Assembly: GCF_907165205.1 (NCBI RefSeq)
Contig: NC_058195.1
Coordinates: 31,392,936-31,456,935 of the forward strand
Reading direction: 5' to 3'
Origin: Coccinella septempunctata
Lineage: Eukaryota > Arthropoda > Insecta > Coleoptera > Coccinellidae
Length of the DNA stretch: 64,000 nt
The notes beneath the pieces are model-generated. The model did no database searches. It was not told where the DNA came from and worked only from the letters and a program-made list of their open reading frames with translations. Both the position numbers and the translations under genes were made by a program. Below, piece by piece: positions 55,546-64,000 of the stretch (within the stretch, counting starts at the first letter, position 1; each line of letters begins with the position of its first letter).

Positions 55546-56286
55546 ATGAGACAGAAAGAGGATCTGGCTTTATTTGATTGTAAGATGGAAGTCGAACAGC
55601 AACCATCTGTTTTATCAGTTGATAATTTAGATATGTTAGAAAATGAAAGATTTCCAAAACATGGAGATCTCTTTCCTGACAGTTGTCGAATTTTATTTGC
55701 CGGACCAAGTGGTTGTGGAAAATCCAATGCACTTTTGAGTTTACTGTTATCTCCGAATGGATTACGATTCAAAAATATATATATTTATTCTAAGAGTCTT
55801 TATCAACCGAAATATCAATTGTTGGAACAAGTGCTGAAAGGCGTGCCTGAAATAGGTTATCATCCATACAAGGAGAATGATGATATAATTGATCCTAATG
55901 ACGCTGAAGAAAATTCTATCATTATTTTTGATGATGTTGTTGGAGATAAGCAAGATAAGATTAAAGCCTATTACTCTATGGGTCGACATAAGGCCATTGA
56001 TGTGGCATTTCTATGTCAAACTTATGTTATGGCAAGCAAACACTTATGTCGTGATAACTTGAATGTTATTGTATTATTCAAACAAGATGATACTAATCTG
56101 AAACATGCATTCAATGAGCATGTCTCTCCGGATATGTCATATGAAGAGTTTAAACAACTGTGTGCATTCTGTTGGAATTCAACCAAATATGGATTCATTG
56201 TTATTGTTAAAAACTTTGATATTGATGGAGGACGCTATCGTCAAGGATTTGATAGGTTCATAAAAAAAAAATTCAGTCAAATATAA
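55546..56286 (+). CDS. FtsK/HerA packaging ATPase (unit C)
   Basis: 246 aa, Walker motifs as in unit A. A 10-A run (9 in unit A) shifts the last codons, so the tail ends KKKFSQI instead of the longer tail; catalytic parts are unaffected. Confidence 0.88.
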   Translation: MRQKEDLALFDCKMEVEQQPSVLSVDNLDMLENERFPKHGDLFPDSCRILFAGPSGCGKSNALLSLLLSPNGLRFKNIYIYSKSLYQPKYQLLEQVLKGVPEIGYHPYKENDDIIDPNDAEENSIIIFDDVVGDKQDKIKAYYSMGRHKAIDVAFLCQTYVMASKHLCRDNLNVIVLFKQDDTNLKHAFNEHVSPDMSYEEFKQLCAFCWNSTKYGFIVIVKNFDIDGGRYRQGFDRFIKKKFSQI

Positions 56287-56337
56287 AAATTATGTAAATA
56301 CATGAAATGCCCTCAGTATAGATCAAACTAAGCCGTA

Positions 56338-57315
56338 ATGAAGAGTGCTATTGAGCAGCAGAGAAAACGTAAAATACAACAACTTATAAGAGATGTGAGA
56401 AAGAAGTTTCTCACATTCAAGCTAGGAAAAAATGAAGACGATCGATCAATTTCTCAATTATTTGATCCGATCACCAAACGACTAGATAGAATAGAATATA
56501 AGCAAACAGATGGTTTATTGAAGACTGTGAAACTCCATACAGCTCCAGTACAGCTCAAGACAGCTCAACTGACAGATCCAACACAGCTTCAGACAGATAA
56601 GCTGTCAGCTCTGAAACAGCATCAGACAGCAGGGCTGTCAGATTCCTCATATTTTTCAAAGGAAGATTTCTTTCCGGAAAACACTGAAGAAGAAGAAAGT
56701 CAAGAGACTCAGTATGAAAATGTGTACCAATCAAGTGTTGATGAATATTTGAAACAGTATCCAGTTGAATCTAGACATTATATTTCATCTATATTGTCAT
56801 CCCCTGAACAAGATAATGTAGTCGATATCACATATGGGCCTAAATACGATTCTAAAATTTCTAAATGGTTCCTTGGTAACAAGGCTATCAGTTTTGATGC
56901 GAAAACTAGTGAGATTATAATAGACAATAATGAACGATTTCCCGGTACACCAGGGCTGTACAGACTGATATTCGATAAACAACCGACCGATTATACGAAA
57001 GAGGATTCACAATGTTATAAAACAGTTTTAAATTTGACAAACGTTCATAGGAGACAGTTTGATGCTACAAAGCAACGACTTGGATCAGCAGCATTTAAAT
57101 GGGTTGAAATTATAAAACCTTTAACTTCAACTCAAGGAGGTAGTTTGTTGACATACAATGAAAAACCAATCGAGTATGTGTATTGGAATGATGTGAATGA
57201 ACTAGTTGATAGATTACAATTACTTCATGCGTCAAGAGATGCAGGTAATACATCGGTGGATAATGAAATCCAATCTATTATCGAAGAACTGCGCGAAGCT
57301 AACATTATATATTAA
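56338..57315 (+). CDS. Conserved Polinton protein, 325 aa (unit C)
   Basis: One residue differs from unit A (Gly to Ala in SFDAKTS). Unknown function. Confidence 0.75.
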   Translation: MKSAIEQQRKRKIQQLIRDVRKKFLTFKLGKNEDDRSISQLFDPITKRLDRIEYKQTDGLLKTVKLHTAPVQLKTAQLTDPTQLQTDKLSALKQHQTAGLSDSSYFSKEDFFPENTEEEESQETQYENVYQSSVDEYLKQYPVESRHYISSILSSPEQDNVVDITYGPKYDSKISKWFLGNKAISFDAKTSEIIIDNNERFPGTPGLYRLIFDKQPTDYTKEDSQCYKTVLNLTNVHRRQFDATKQRLGSAAFKWVEIIKPLTSTQGGSLLTYNEKPIEYVYWNDVNELVDRLQLLHASRDAGNTSVDNEIQSIIEELREANIIY

Positions 57316-57317
57316 TA

Positions 57318-57737
57318 ATGCAGTTTGAAATGATCAACAGTTCAAGAATGCCTCTCAGTAAGTTTGGTGGAACCTCACGAGGGCTGCAAAATAAATATAA
57401 ACGTAAACGTACTGAAAGTCAAAGCTTCCCTTTAACTTCAGATGGTGATTATGATTTCGGTAATCGTAAGCTATGCAATGTGAGAATACCTACCGAAAAA
57501 AGTGATGTTGTGACTAAAGAAATTCTAGACAATGAATTGCTCAAAGTTATCAATTTAATGGGCGATTTAGGAATCAGAGTCCAAAGTATCAAAAACGAGT
57601 TGGAGCTCAGCCATGAGAAAATTATCTCCGATGTTTTATCCAACCAGGAAAAATGTCTTCAGGATTTGAAACAAGAACTGAGGGAAGATTTCAGATCATT
57701 TGTTATAAAGTTTAGTGAGAAGGTCACAAAGAATTGA
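57318..57737 (+). CDS. Small coiled-coil, fibre-like protein (unit C)
   Basis: 139 aa, same as unit A. Confidence 0.6.
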   Translation: MQFEMINSSRMPLSKFGGTSRGLQNKYKRKRTESQSFPLTSDGDYDFGNRKLCNVRIPTEKSDVVTKEILDNELLKVINLMGDLGIRVQSIKNELELSHEKIISDVLSNQEKCLQDLKQELREDFRSFVIKFSEKVTKN

Positions 57738-57822
57738 TTGAGATTTTAACTTTACGAATAGACTACAACTACAACTGACTCGATAGTTATCCTACTCAAT
57801 AAAAAAAAAAAGACCATTTCCA

Positions 57823-58755
57823 ATGGAGCACTCAAAGGAGAAAGTTCAAGTGGTTAATGAGCTGCATAGACCAGCTAGAAAAAATTTCCCCCGAAGGCGT
57901 ACTATCATCAAGGGTATAGATGATTTGTGGCAGAGTGATTTGATGCAAATGGACTCGTATGCTGATGAAAACAAAAATCATACATTTGTTCTCGTTGTGA
58001 TTGATTGCTTTTCCAAATTTGTCTGGACTAAAGCATTGAAAACGAAATGTGCCGAAGAAGTTACTAAGGCGTTTTCGGAAATATTGAAACAGAGTAATAG
58101 AAGACCCAAGAACCTACAGACTGACCAAGGAAGAGAGTTTTTCAATTTTAAATTCAAAAACCTAATGAAAAAATATAAGATCAATCATTACAATACATAT
58201 TCTGTGAAAAAAGCAGCAATTGTTGAACGAGTAATACGAACTCTTAAAGAAAAACTATTCAAGTATTTCAGTTTGAATGGAACATACTATTGGTTGCAAA
58301 TCCTACCGAAAATTGTCGCTGATTACAATACAATTAAACATAGAACAATTGGAATGAGTCCTATTGAAGTAAATAAGTCAAATGAGAAACTCCTACTTAG
58401 AAGTCGGTACAATCACATCAAAATAGCTGGTAGAGGAAAATTTAAAGTTGGTGATACTGTGCGTATAAGTAAATTCAAACATGTTTTCTCTAAGGGTTAT
58501 TTACCAAATTGGACAACAGAAATATTCAAAATCAGTAAGATACAAATTACTAATCCAGTAACTTACCTTCTTGATGACTTACAAGGTAATCCAATCCGAG
58601 GAGCTTTTTATGAGCCTGAACTGCAAAGCGCTTCAAACTCAGATATATATTTAGTTGAAAAAATTCTATGTGAGCGGGGAAACAAAGTACTTGTGAGATG
58701 GCTTGGATTCGATCAGTCACATGATTCATGGATAGATAAATCCAACCGTTTATAG
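57823..58755 (+). CDS. RVE-type integrase with chromodomain, intact
   Basis: 310 aa. Catalytic Asp39, Asp101 and Glu135; C-terminal chromodomain at about 270-305 with aromatic residues (VEKIL, VRWLGF, SWI). An N-terminal HHCC zinc finger is not visible, shorter than some family members. Catalyses strand transfer of element ends into DNA. This is the unbroken version of the gene interrupted at 16729 in unit A. Confidence 0.93.
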   Translation: MEHSKEKVQVVNELHRPARKNFPRRRTIIKGIDDLWQSDLMQMDSYADENKNHTFVLVVIDCFSKFVWTKALKTKCAEEVTKAFSEILKQSNRRPKNLQTDQGREFFNFKFKNLMKKYKINHYNTYSVKKAAIVERVIRTLKEKLFKYFSLNGTYYWLQILPKIVADYNTIKHRTIGMSPIEVNKSNEKLLLRSRYNHIKIAGRGKFKVGDTVRISKFKHVFSKGYLPNWTTEIFKISKIQITNPVTYLLDDLQGNPIRGAFYEPELQSASNSDIYLVEKILCERGNKVLVRWLGFDQSHDSWIDKSNRL

Positions 58756-58798
58756 AGATTTTTTAATTTAGTATCGCTTTGATCTTCAGTTCAGCAAC

Positions 58799-59428
58799 AT
58801 GTACTGTCAAGAGAGTGATTTTAATCCATCTCCATATTACGATTCTGAAATGATTGATATCGAAAAAAAATTTGTTTTGAATACAAATTTCAAAACAGGA
58901 GAATATAACATCGATTGTGGCTTAAGTAGTGCGAGAAACTATGAACCCTCAGTGAAGCTGTCAACGAATGAAGACTCTTTGATGTTTGGTGGAAAAATGT
59001 TCATTTCGTTTGATTACATGCAATGGATGATGCTTACTGAAATCCTCAACTTGAATGAAGCAAATGATATTCGATTTATTGATGATATTTCTGTTACAAC
59101 CACAACTGTGAATGGATTCAAAATGATCATGATATCAAGGAAGGAAAATCATTTATATCTTATTAGCGACGATGTTGCTAAGATTCTAGAATTCAATAAA
59201 AGTTTTCTCAGAAATAGATTGGAAATGCTTATGAAACTTGATTTCAAATCTTATTATAAGAATTTTCTGATAACTATAACCAATATTAAAAAAGATAGTT
59301 CGAAATCCATAGAAGAACTAATAGGAATTTTTTGGCAGATCAATCCTTCTATTGAAAATTTGATATTATGTGAATGTATGATTTCAAATGAAAACAACAT
59401 TCTTTGTGACATAGAGAAATATTTGTGA
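58799..59428 (+). CDS. Orphan protein, 209 aa (unit C)
   Basis: Same as 17339-17968. Confidence 0.6.
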   Translation: MYCQESDFNPSPYYDSEMIDIEKKFVLNTNFKTGEYNIDCGLSSARNYEPSVKLSTNEDSLMFGGKMFISFDYMQWMMLTEILNLNEANDIRFIDDISVTTTTVNGFKMIMISRKENHLYLISDDVAKILEFNKSFLRNRLEMLMKLDFKSYYKNFLITITNIKKDSSKSIEELIGIFWQINPSIENLILCECMISNENNILCDIEKYL

Positions 59429-59525
59429 AGGATAATAAAAATACTTTTTATACATTTCTTAGTATTTATTTCATATACATATATATCCACATATTTACAA
59501 TGTTGAATGGTTCATTTAACATATT

Positions 59526-60002
59526 TCATAAATAAAATATTTCAGAGTCCGAATCTGAAGATTCGGAATCGAAACAAAATGAGGATTTGTATAAATCTGG
59601 AGGTTCCCTTTCCAACTTTTCATATAAATATCTATAAATGGGGTACACAGAGGGATCGCTTAAGTATTTCAAAAAAGACAAATATTTAAGAGGAGGAGGA
59701 TTATAAACTAAAACATTTTTATACATTTCAGAATCAATTGATTCAACACAATGAGAGTGACATTTACTATAGTAAGAATTAATCAATATGGATTTTTTTA
59801 ACAGCAATGCTCTTCTGTCAACATGATTTGAAAAATAATCATTCAGTTTACTGAACGTGTCCAAATAATGACAATGCGACATATTTTTCGCTGGCATATC
59901 TGTGTATTCCATAACATGAACTTTGATAGTAATTTCATTAATCGTACATACATATGAATCAGATTTGATTAAATTCCACTCAAAATGAAAATCTGCGTGA
60001 TT

Positions 60003-60035
<33 letters not shown>

Positions 60036-60308
60036 GCCCTCATTTGTCTTTTTCCACAATATGGATTTGCCACGGAACCAATCCATCATTAGATCATGAT
60101 GAGGACCCAGTATCCATACTTCGATTATGTCAAAGGTTGGAATCAATCCCTGTAAGTACAATATGAATTGTCCCACAAGCATCCAATCCTTTATTGGAAA
60201 CTGTTCAAATTCTTCATATTGTTGTGGAAACTTTTTGATGAATTTCTCAGACAAATTCGGGTCGTATGAGAAAGTTCTCTCAATGGCTGTCACAGCATAA
60301 TTCATCAT
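59526..60308 (-). CDS. Acidic-tract orphan, 260 aa (unit C)
   Basis: Ten Asp instead of nine in the run, plus Thr to Lys, Pro to Leu and Leu to Pro changes relative to unit A. Unknown. Confidence 0.6.
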
Positions 60309-60338
60309 TATATTTCTCCCCCTCTCACCCTCTAGAAT

Positions 60339-60617
60339 CTAGGATGATGATGGTATTCGATAATGACCCCAAGGTAGAGTACAATGTGAATTAGGTAGGA
60401 TGTATCTTTTATCGTCTCTACTACACAATGCAATTTTCTCCTGCTCAATAGAAAAAACATCATGACATTTAGATATTATATTTCTTTGTCTTACTAATTT
60501 AGTGTTGGAATCAATCAAGCATTTCAAGTAGTCATCGAAAGAAAGGCTTTTAATCACATTCCGCTTTATGCCTTTCACTTTTTTTATTTCCTCTTTATCA
60601 ACACGAAATGAGTACAT
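60339..60617 (-). pseudogene. polB: DNA polymerase B, C-terminal fragment
   Basis: Last 92 residues of the polymerase, cut off by a TAA nonsense codon at 60618-60620 (a TCA serine in unit A). Confidence 0.9.
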
Positions 60618-63217
60618 TTTTTATCTTAATCCTACGAAATCGGTCATAATCTTACCATTATTCTCATCCTTCATCAAACCCAATACTTTTTTATTGACTT
60701 GAGGAATTCCATATGGATTTCCTTTAGGATAGTCAGATGTATCAAAGCGTGTGTAGCAATCTCGTTTTATGCACTCATAGGGATTTTGATTTGATACCTC
60801 ATAAGTTAAACTATCAGTATCTACATAATTCAATATACTTTCTTTGAAATTAGGTTGGAAATAATCGTAATGAAATTCATACAAGCAAACCTTTGAAATG
60901 TCTAATACAGACATTCCTACATATATTGGTTTATCGATTGTGATTAAACGCTTTTGCAATTCAATAGCGACTAGATTTTCTCCGAAGATCATTCTATCCT
61001 TGTAGAAAGGGCTAGAAATCAAATTCATTGCACCATATCTGCCATACCATTTGTTGACCAATTTAACTTCTCTATGCTTCCGGACGTTTTCAATCGTTTT
61101 CCCATACACAGCATTAACCATTAATTTGAAAAGATTTTTTTCAAAATTGTTCTTTGCTGTCTGCCTCAAATGTGTATTAATATCTTTAATGATTTCTAAT
61201 TTGATTTTTGTTGTTTTAAGCATACATTGAAAGGTATAACCCGGAAGGGTGTAAAAATGAATAGGATCTAATTCATGCTCTTTTAAACAGCTATTGCGGA
61301 ATTGTTCAAACACATCGGCTAAAAGCATAATATCAGTTTCAAGATATAACATAATATAATCTTTCAATGATTGACAATTGAATGTGGACCATATTAGTTG
61401 AGCGTGTAGATATTGTTCATCACTTATCTCTTCATAATTCAATTTGTTGTAGAATTTCTCAATGGACGGTAGACATGTATCATTCAATTTATCAACACTA
61501 CTAATATAGTCATAGGGAAACACACCTTTTTTAGTCAAAAGTTTGAATGCATCATCATTATAGTCGAAAAATTGTTTTTTCAATTCAATAAACTGATTCA
61601 ATGAAAGATATGAGGCTAAATTCTCTAGCGAACTGTTGAGAAAACGTAAACTGTCAATGAACCTGAATTGTATTTGAGTATTTTCATCATATTTCGTAAA
61701 ACTAATATATTTTTCTTTATTTAATGGTAGAAGAGAAACGCGGCCCTGTTTTGCAATCTCCTTTATAAGAAAATGTGCGTCATATCCACCTAGATTATGG
61801 AAAACTACTGGTATGATAAAAGACTTTTTGAAATTGAGATTACAACTATTGTGAGCCCACCCGCGGCACACTCCAGTAAAGTGATCATGGTCCATGACTA
61901 TTTTATCATCCGCTTTGAATGTTTTCTCACATATATGGCATACAACTCGACTATGTGAACCAGTTGAGTTTATGGGTTTCACATGATTAATTATTTTGCA
62001 TAACCTATCTGCAATCTCACACAATTTATTCGAGAACCATTCCATGCAATCAACCCCAGTATAGCTCTCATAATATGACGGTACAATGTCCTCATAAGAA
62101 CTTTTCAAAAAAAAACCTGCGCTGATAGGTTTGTGTTCTTGATACTTTAAACAACTCAAATTTATATCATTGATTGGTTTCAAATATGACTCAAAGTCAC
62201 AATACATTACAAAAGGACTTCTCTGTTTGTATCTGTAATTTGTAAAACTAACATGAGACTTTTCTGGAAACTGTATGTGACATGGCTCATGATTCGAGCA
62301 CAATTCGATATGTTTCCCTAGTTTTTCTTCTGTAGTGAAATAATTAAGACATTGATCGCATATGAACTTATTTTTCTTAGACTTTTTTTGCTTCTTCAAA
62401 AATAGTCCATAACCTTTATTCATCTTTTTTAAGAACAATCCATGTCCAATAGCTTCCATAGCCCTATTATGCCGTTTTTCTTCCTCTAACTTCTTTTTTG
62501 CTCTGTTGGCATTGATAACAGCATTGGCAACTGAACCACTTCCTCCAAGCACTGATCCAATAGCACCCAAACCAGCTAAAATACCCATTAATGGTAGTAC
62601 TCCACCACACTTACTTTCAAAGGGTATAGTTCGTGGAATTCGTATTTTACGTTTACCACCTGCCCTTTTAACAGCTGCTCTTGCTGCTCTCAGAGCTATG
62701 GATGCTGATTTCTTCAGATCATTCGTATTAGATTTTTGTAATATTTTATTCACAGGGTTCAATATAGCAGTCCGGAAGGATTTTCGATATCCCATACCTA
62801 ATTTTCGTTTGGCTTTCATAGTACCAGTTACAAAAAGCGCTGCAGTTTTTTCACGCCACGAAGCGTCCTTTGAGCGAAATCGATTCCAAGCTCTATCTTC
62901 CAATTCTTTGTCTGCTTTATGTCTTTCTTCTAAATTGTTTGTCCTGCTATAGGTTATATCATGAACCTTACACGCCTGATCTAAAGGATTTATTCCAGGA
63001 TCACCTCTTTCTAATCGTTTTTGCAGTTTAGTACCAGGTCCACAATATGAGTATCCTACAGAGAGAGAAAGAGAGAGAGAGAGAGAGAAAGAGAGAATAT
63101 ATTAATTATAATCGTACAACTTTCATCATTTTTTTTCTCACCAGGCAAATGGAGTTCAATAGGAAGCTTATTTATTTTGGAGTTTATAAGACCCCCACCA
63201 TTGGCGAAGGTCAGCAT
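60618..63217 (-). pseudogene. Chimera of PLA2/X gene and DNA polymerase B (broken)
   Basis: On the minus strand the frame runs from the spliced PLA2/X start (exon 1 63217-63142, exon 2 from 63055) straight into polymerase at about 62383 and on to the nonsense codon. The 760-aa unspliced reading is 62903-60621. The polymerase part lacks residues before about 380 and also 168 residues removed by a 504-bp in-frame deletion at about 61178 (motif A region included). Exonuclease motifs and motifs B and C remain. The join and the deletion both keep the frame, but without motif A it cannot polymerise. It may still be an expressed fusion. Confidence 0.85.
63142..63217 (-). CDS. Exon 1 of the second PLA2/X gene copy
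   Basis: 76-bp first exon with the same donor as the other two copies; splices to 63055. Confidence 0.7.
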
Positions 63218-63266
63218 TATACTGAATAAATAATGTGTAAGCTCTATTCATATATAACATTATATA

Positions 63267-64000
63267 ATGAGACAGAAAGAGGATCTGGCTTTATTTGATT
63301 GTAAGATGGAAGTCGAACAGCAACCATCTGTTTTATCAGTTGATAATTTAGATATGTTAGAAAATGAAAGATTTCCAAAACATGGAGATCTCTTTCCTGA
63401 CAGTTGTCGAATTTTATTTGCCGGACCAAGTGGTTGTGGAAAATCCAATGCACTTTTGAGTTTACTGTTATCTCCGAATGGATTACGATTCAAAAATATA
63501 TATATTTATTCTAAGAGTCTTTATCAACCGAAATATCAATTGTTGGAACAAGTGCTGAAAGGCGTGCCTGAAATAGGTTATCATCCATACAAGGAGAATG
63601 ATGATATAATTGATCCTAATGACGCTGAAGAAAATTCTATCATTATTTTTGATGATGTTGTTGGAGATAAGCAAGATAAGATTAAAGCCTATTACTCTAT
63701 GGGTCGACATAAGGCCATTGATGTGGCATTTCTATGTCAAACTTATGTTATGGCAAGCAAACACTTATGTCGTGATAACTTGAATGTTATTGTATTATTC
63801 AAACAAGATGATACTAATCTGAAACATGCATTCAATGAGCATGTCTCTCCGGATATGTCATATGAAGAGTTTAAACAACTGTGTGCATTCTGTTGGAATT
63901 CAACCAAATATGGATTCATTGTTATTGTTAAAAACTTTGATATTGATGGAGGACGCTATCGTCAAGGATTTGATAGGTTCATAAAAAAAAAATTCAGTCA
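63267..64000 (+). CDS. Packaging ATPase, third copy (partial, window end)
   Basis: Starts as in the other copies and stays open to the last base; Walker A and B are present. The 10-A run at the end is the unit C form. The stop lies beyond the window. Confidence 0.88.
   Translation, partial: MRQKEDLALFDCKMEVEQQPSVLSVDNLDMLENERFPKHGDLFPDSCRILFAGPSGCGKSNALLSLLLSPNGLRFKNIYIYSKSLYQPKYQLLEQVLKGVPEIGYHPYKENDDIIDPNDAEENSIIIFDDVVGDKQDKIKAYYSMGRHKAIDVAFLCQTYVMASKHLCRDNLNVIVLFKQDDTNLKHAFNEHVSPDMSYEEFKQLCAFCWNSTKYGFIVIVKNFDIDGGRYRQGFDRFIKKKFS

Larger units (their letters stand above)
50078..64000. mobile_element. Maverick/Polinton element, unit C, rearranged and cut by window end
   Basis: Left inverted repeat 50078-50977 and gene order as in unit A to about 62383. 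There the polymerase gene joins directly to the PLA2/X gene and the element repeats in the same direction (62384-64000). The polymerase is broken; the integrase is whole. Confidence 0.9.

Noticed and set aside
60621..62903. Novel functional 760-aa polymerase
   Set aside because: It lacks motif A and the N-terminal domain and ends at a nonsense codon, so it is best read as a rearrangement product.

Overview
This is AT-rich genomic DNA from an insect (order not determinable here; a beetle-like genome is plausible). It carries a spliced host gene with GT-AG introns, a TATA plus arthropod-type TCAGT initiator promoter, Helitrons, Tc1/mariner relatives, a copia retrotransposon with a tRNA-half primer site, and Maverick/Polinton (adintovirus-type) DNA elements. 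No bacterial-type genes, CRISPR arrays or operons with ribosome binding sites are present.

The window is a tandem array of one locus, a USP10-like ubiquitin hydrolase gene, in three units. Unit A runs from 1 to about 30059, unit B from 30060 to 41050, and unit C from 41051 past the window end. Positions 1, 30060 and 41051 correspond. Each unit starts in the tail of a Helitron and continues through a hammerhead-ribozyme-bearing repeat (642, 30701, 41691), a Tc1-like foldback element, an inverted-repeat hairpin element, the USP10 promoter and the USP10 exons. Units A and B end in two Helitrons joined head to tail, the first holding a nested TA-flanked element.

Unit B has the only uninterrupted USP10 gene (34416-38830, about 641 aa, catalytic Cys, His and Asp boxes present). 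Units A and C carry the same two insertions at the same bases. One is a 4.5 kb copia element in the intron before exon 2 (TSD ATAAC). The other is a Polinton inside exon 2 (6-bp TSD ATCCTC). Unit B gives the empty-site sequence for both. Unit A has also lost about 0.42 kb containing the TATA box.

Polinton A (8614-24039, 15.4 kb) is complete, with ~900-bp terminal inverted repeats. Its minus-strand structural block encodes a spliced PLA2-domain/protein-X-like gene, an adenain-like protease, a penton-like minor capsid protein, a 65-aa repeat protein and the major capsid protein. A plus-strand block leaves the same 49-bp divergent promoter and encodes the packaging ATPase, a conserved 325-aa protein, a coiled-coil protein, the integrase and an orphan. 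A third block (minus) encodes a 102-aa protein, protein-primed DNA polymerase B and an acidic orphan. The integrase has a nonsense codon. Polinton C (50078 to window end) has an intact integrase but a wrecked polymerase: one nonsense codon, a 504-bp in-frame deletion removing motif A, and replacement of its N-terminus by the PLA2/X gene. At that junction the element restarts in direct orientation and runs off the window.

The points most worth following are the hammerhead ribozymes and their relation to the hairpin element, the cryptic spliced PLA2 gene whose polypyrimidine tract is a (CT)n microsatellite, the in-frame PLA2/X-polymerase chimera, and the Helitron-bounded triplication of USP10. 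Collapsed or uncollapsed haplotypes in the assembly remain an alternative explanation for part of the repeat structure.
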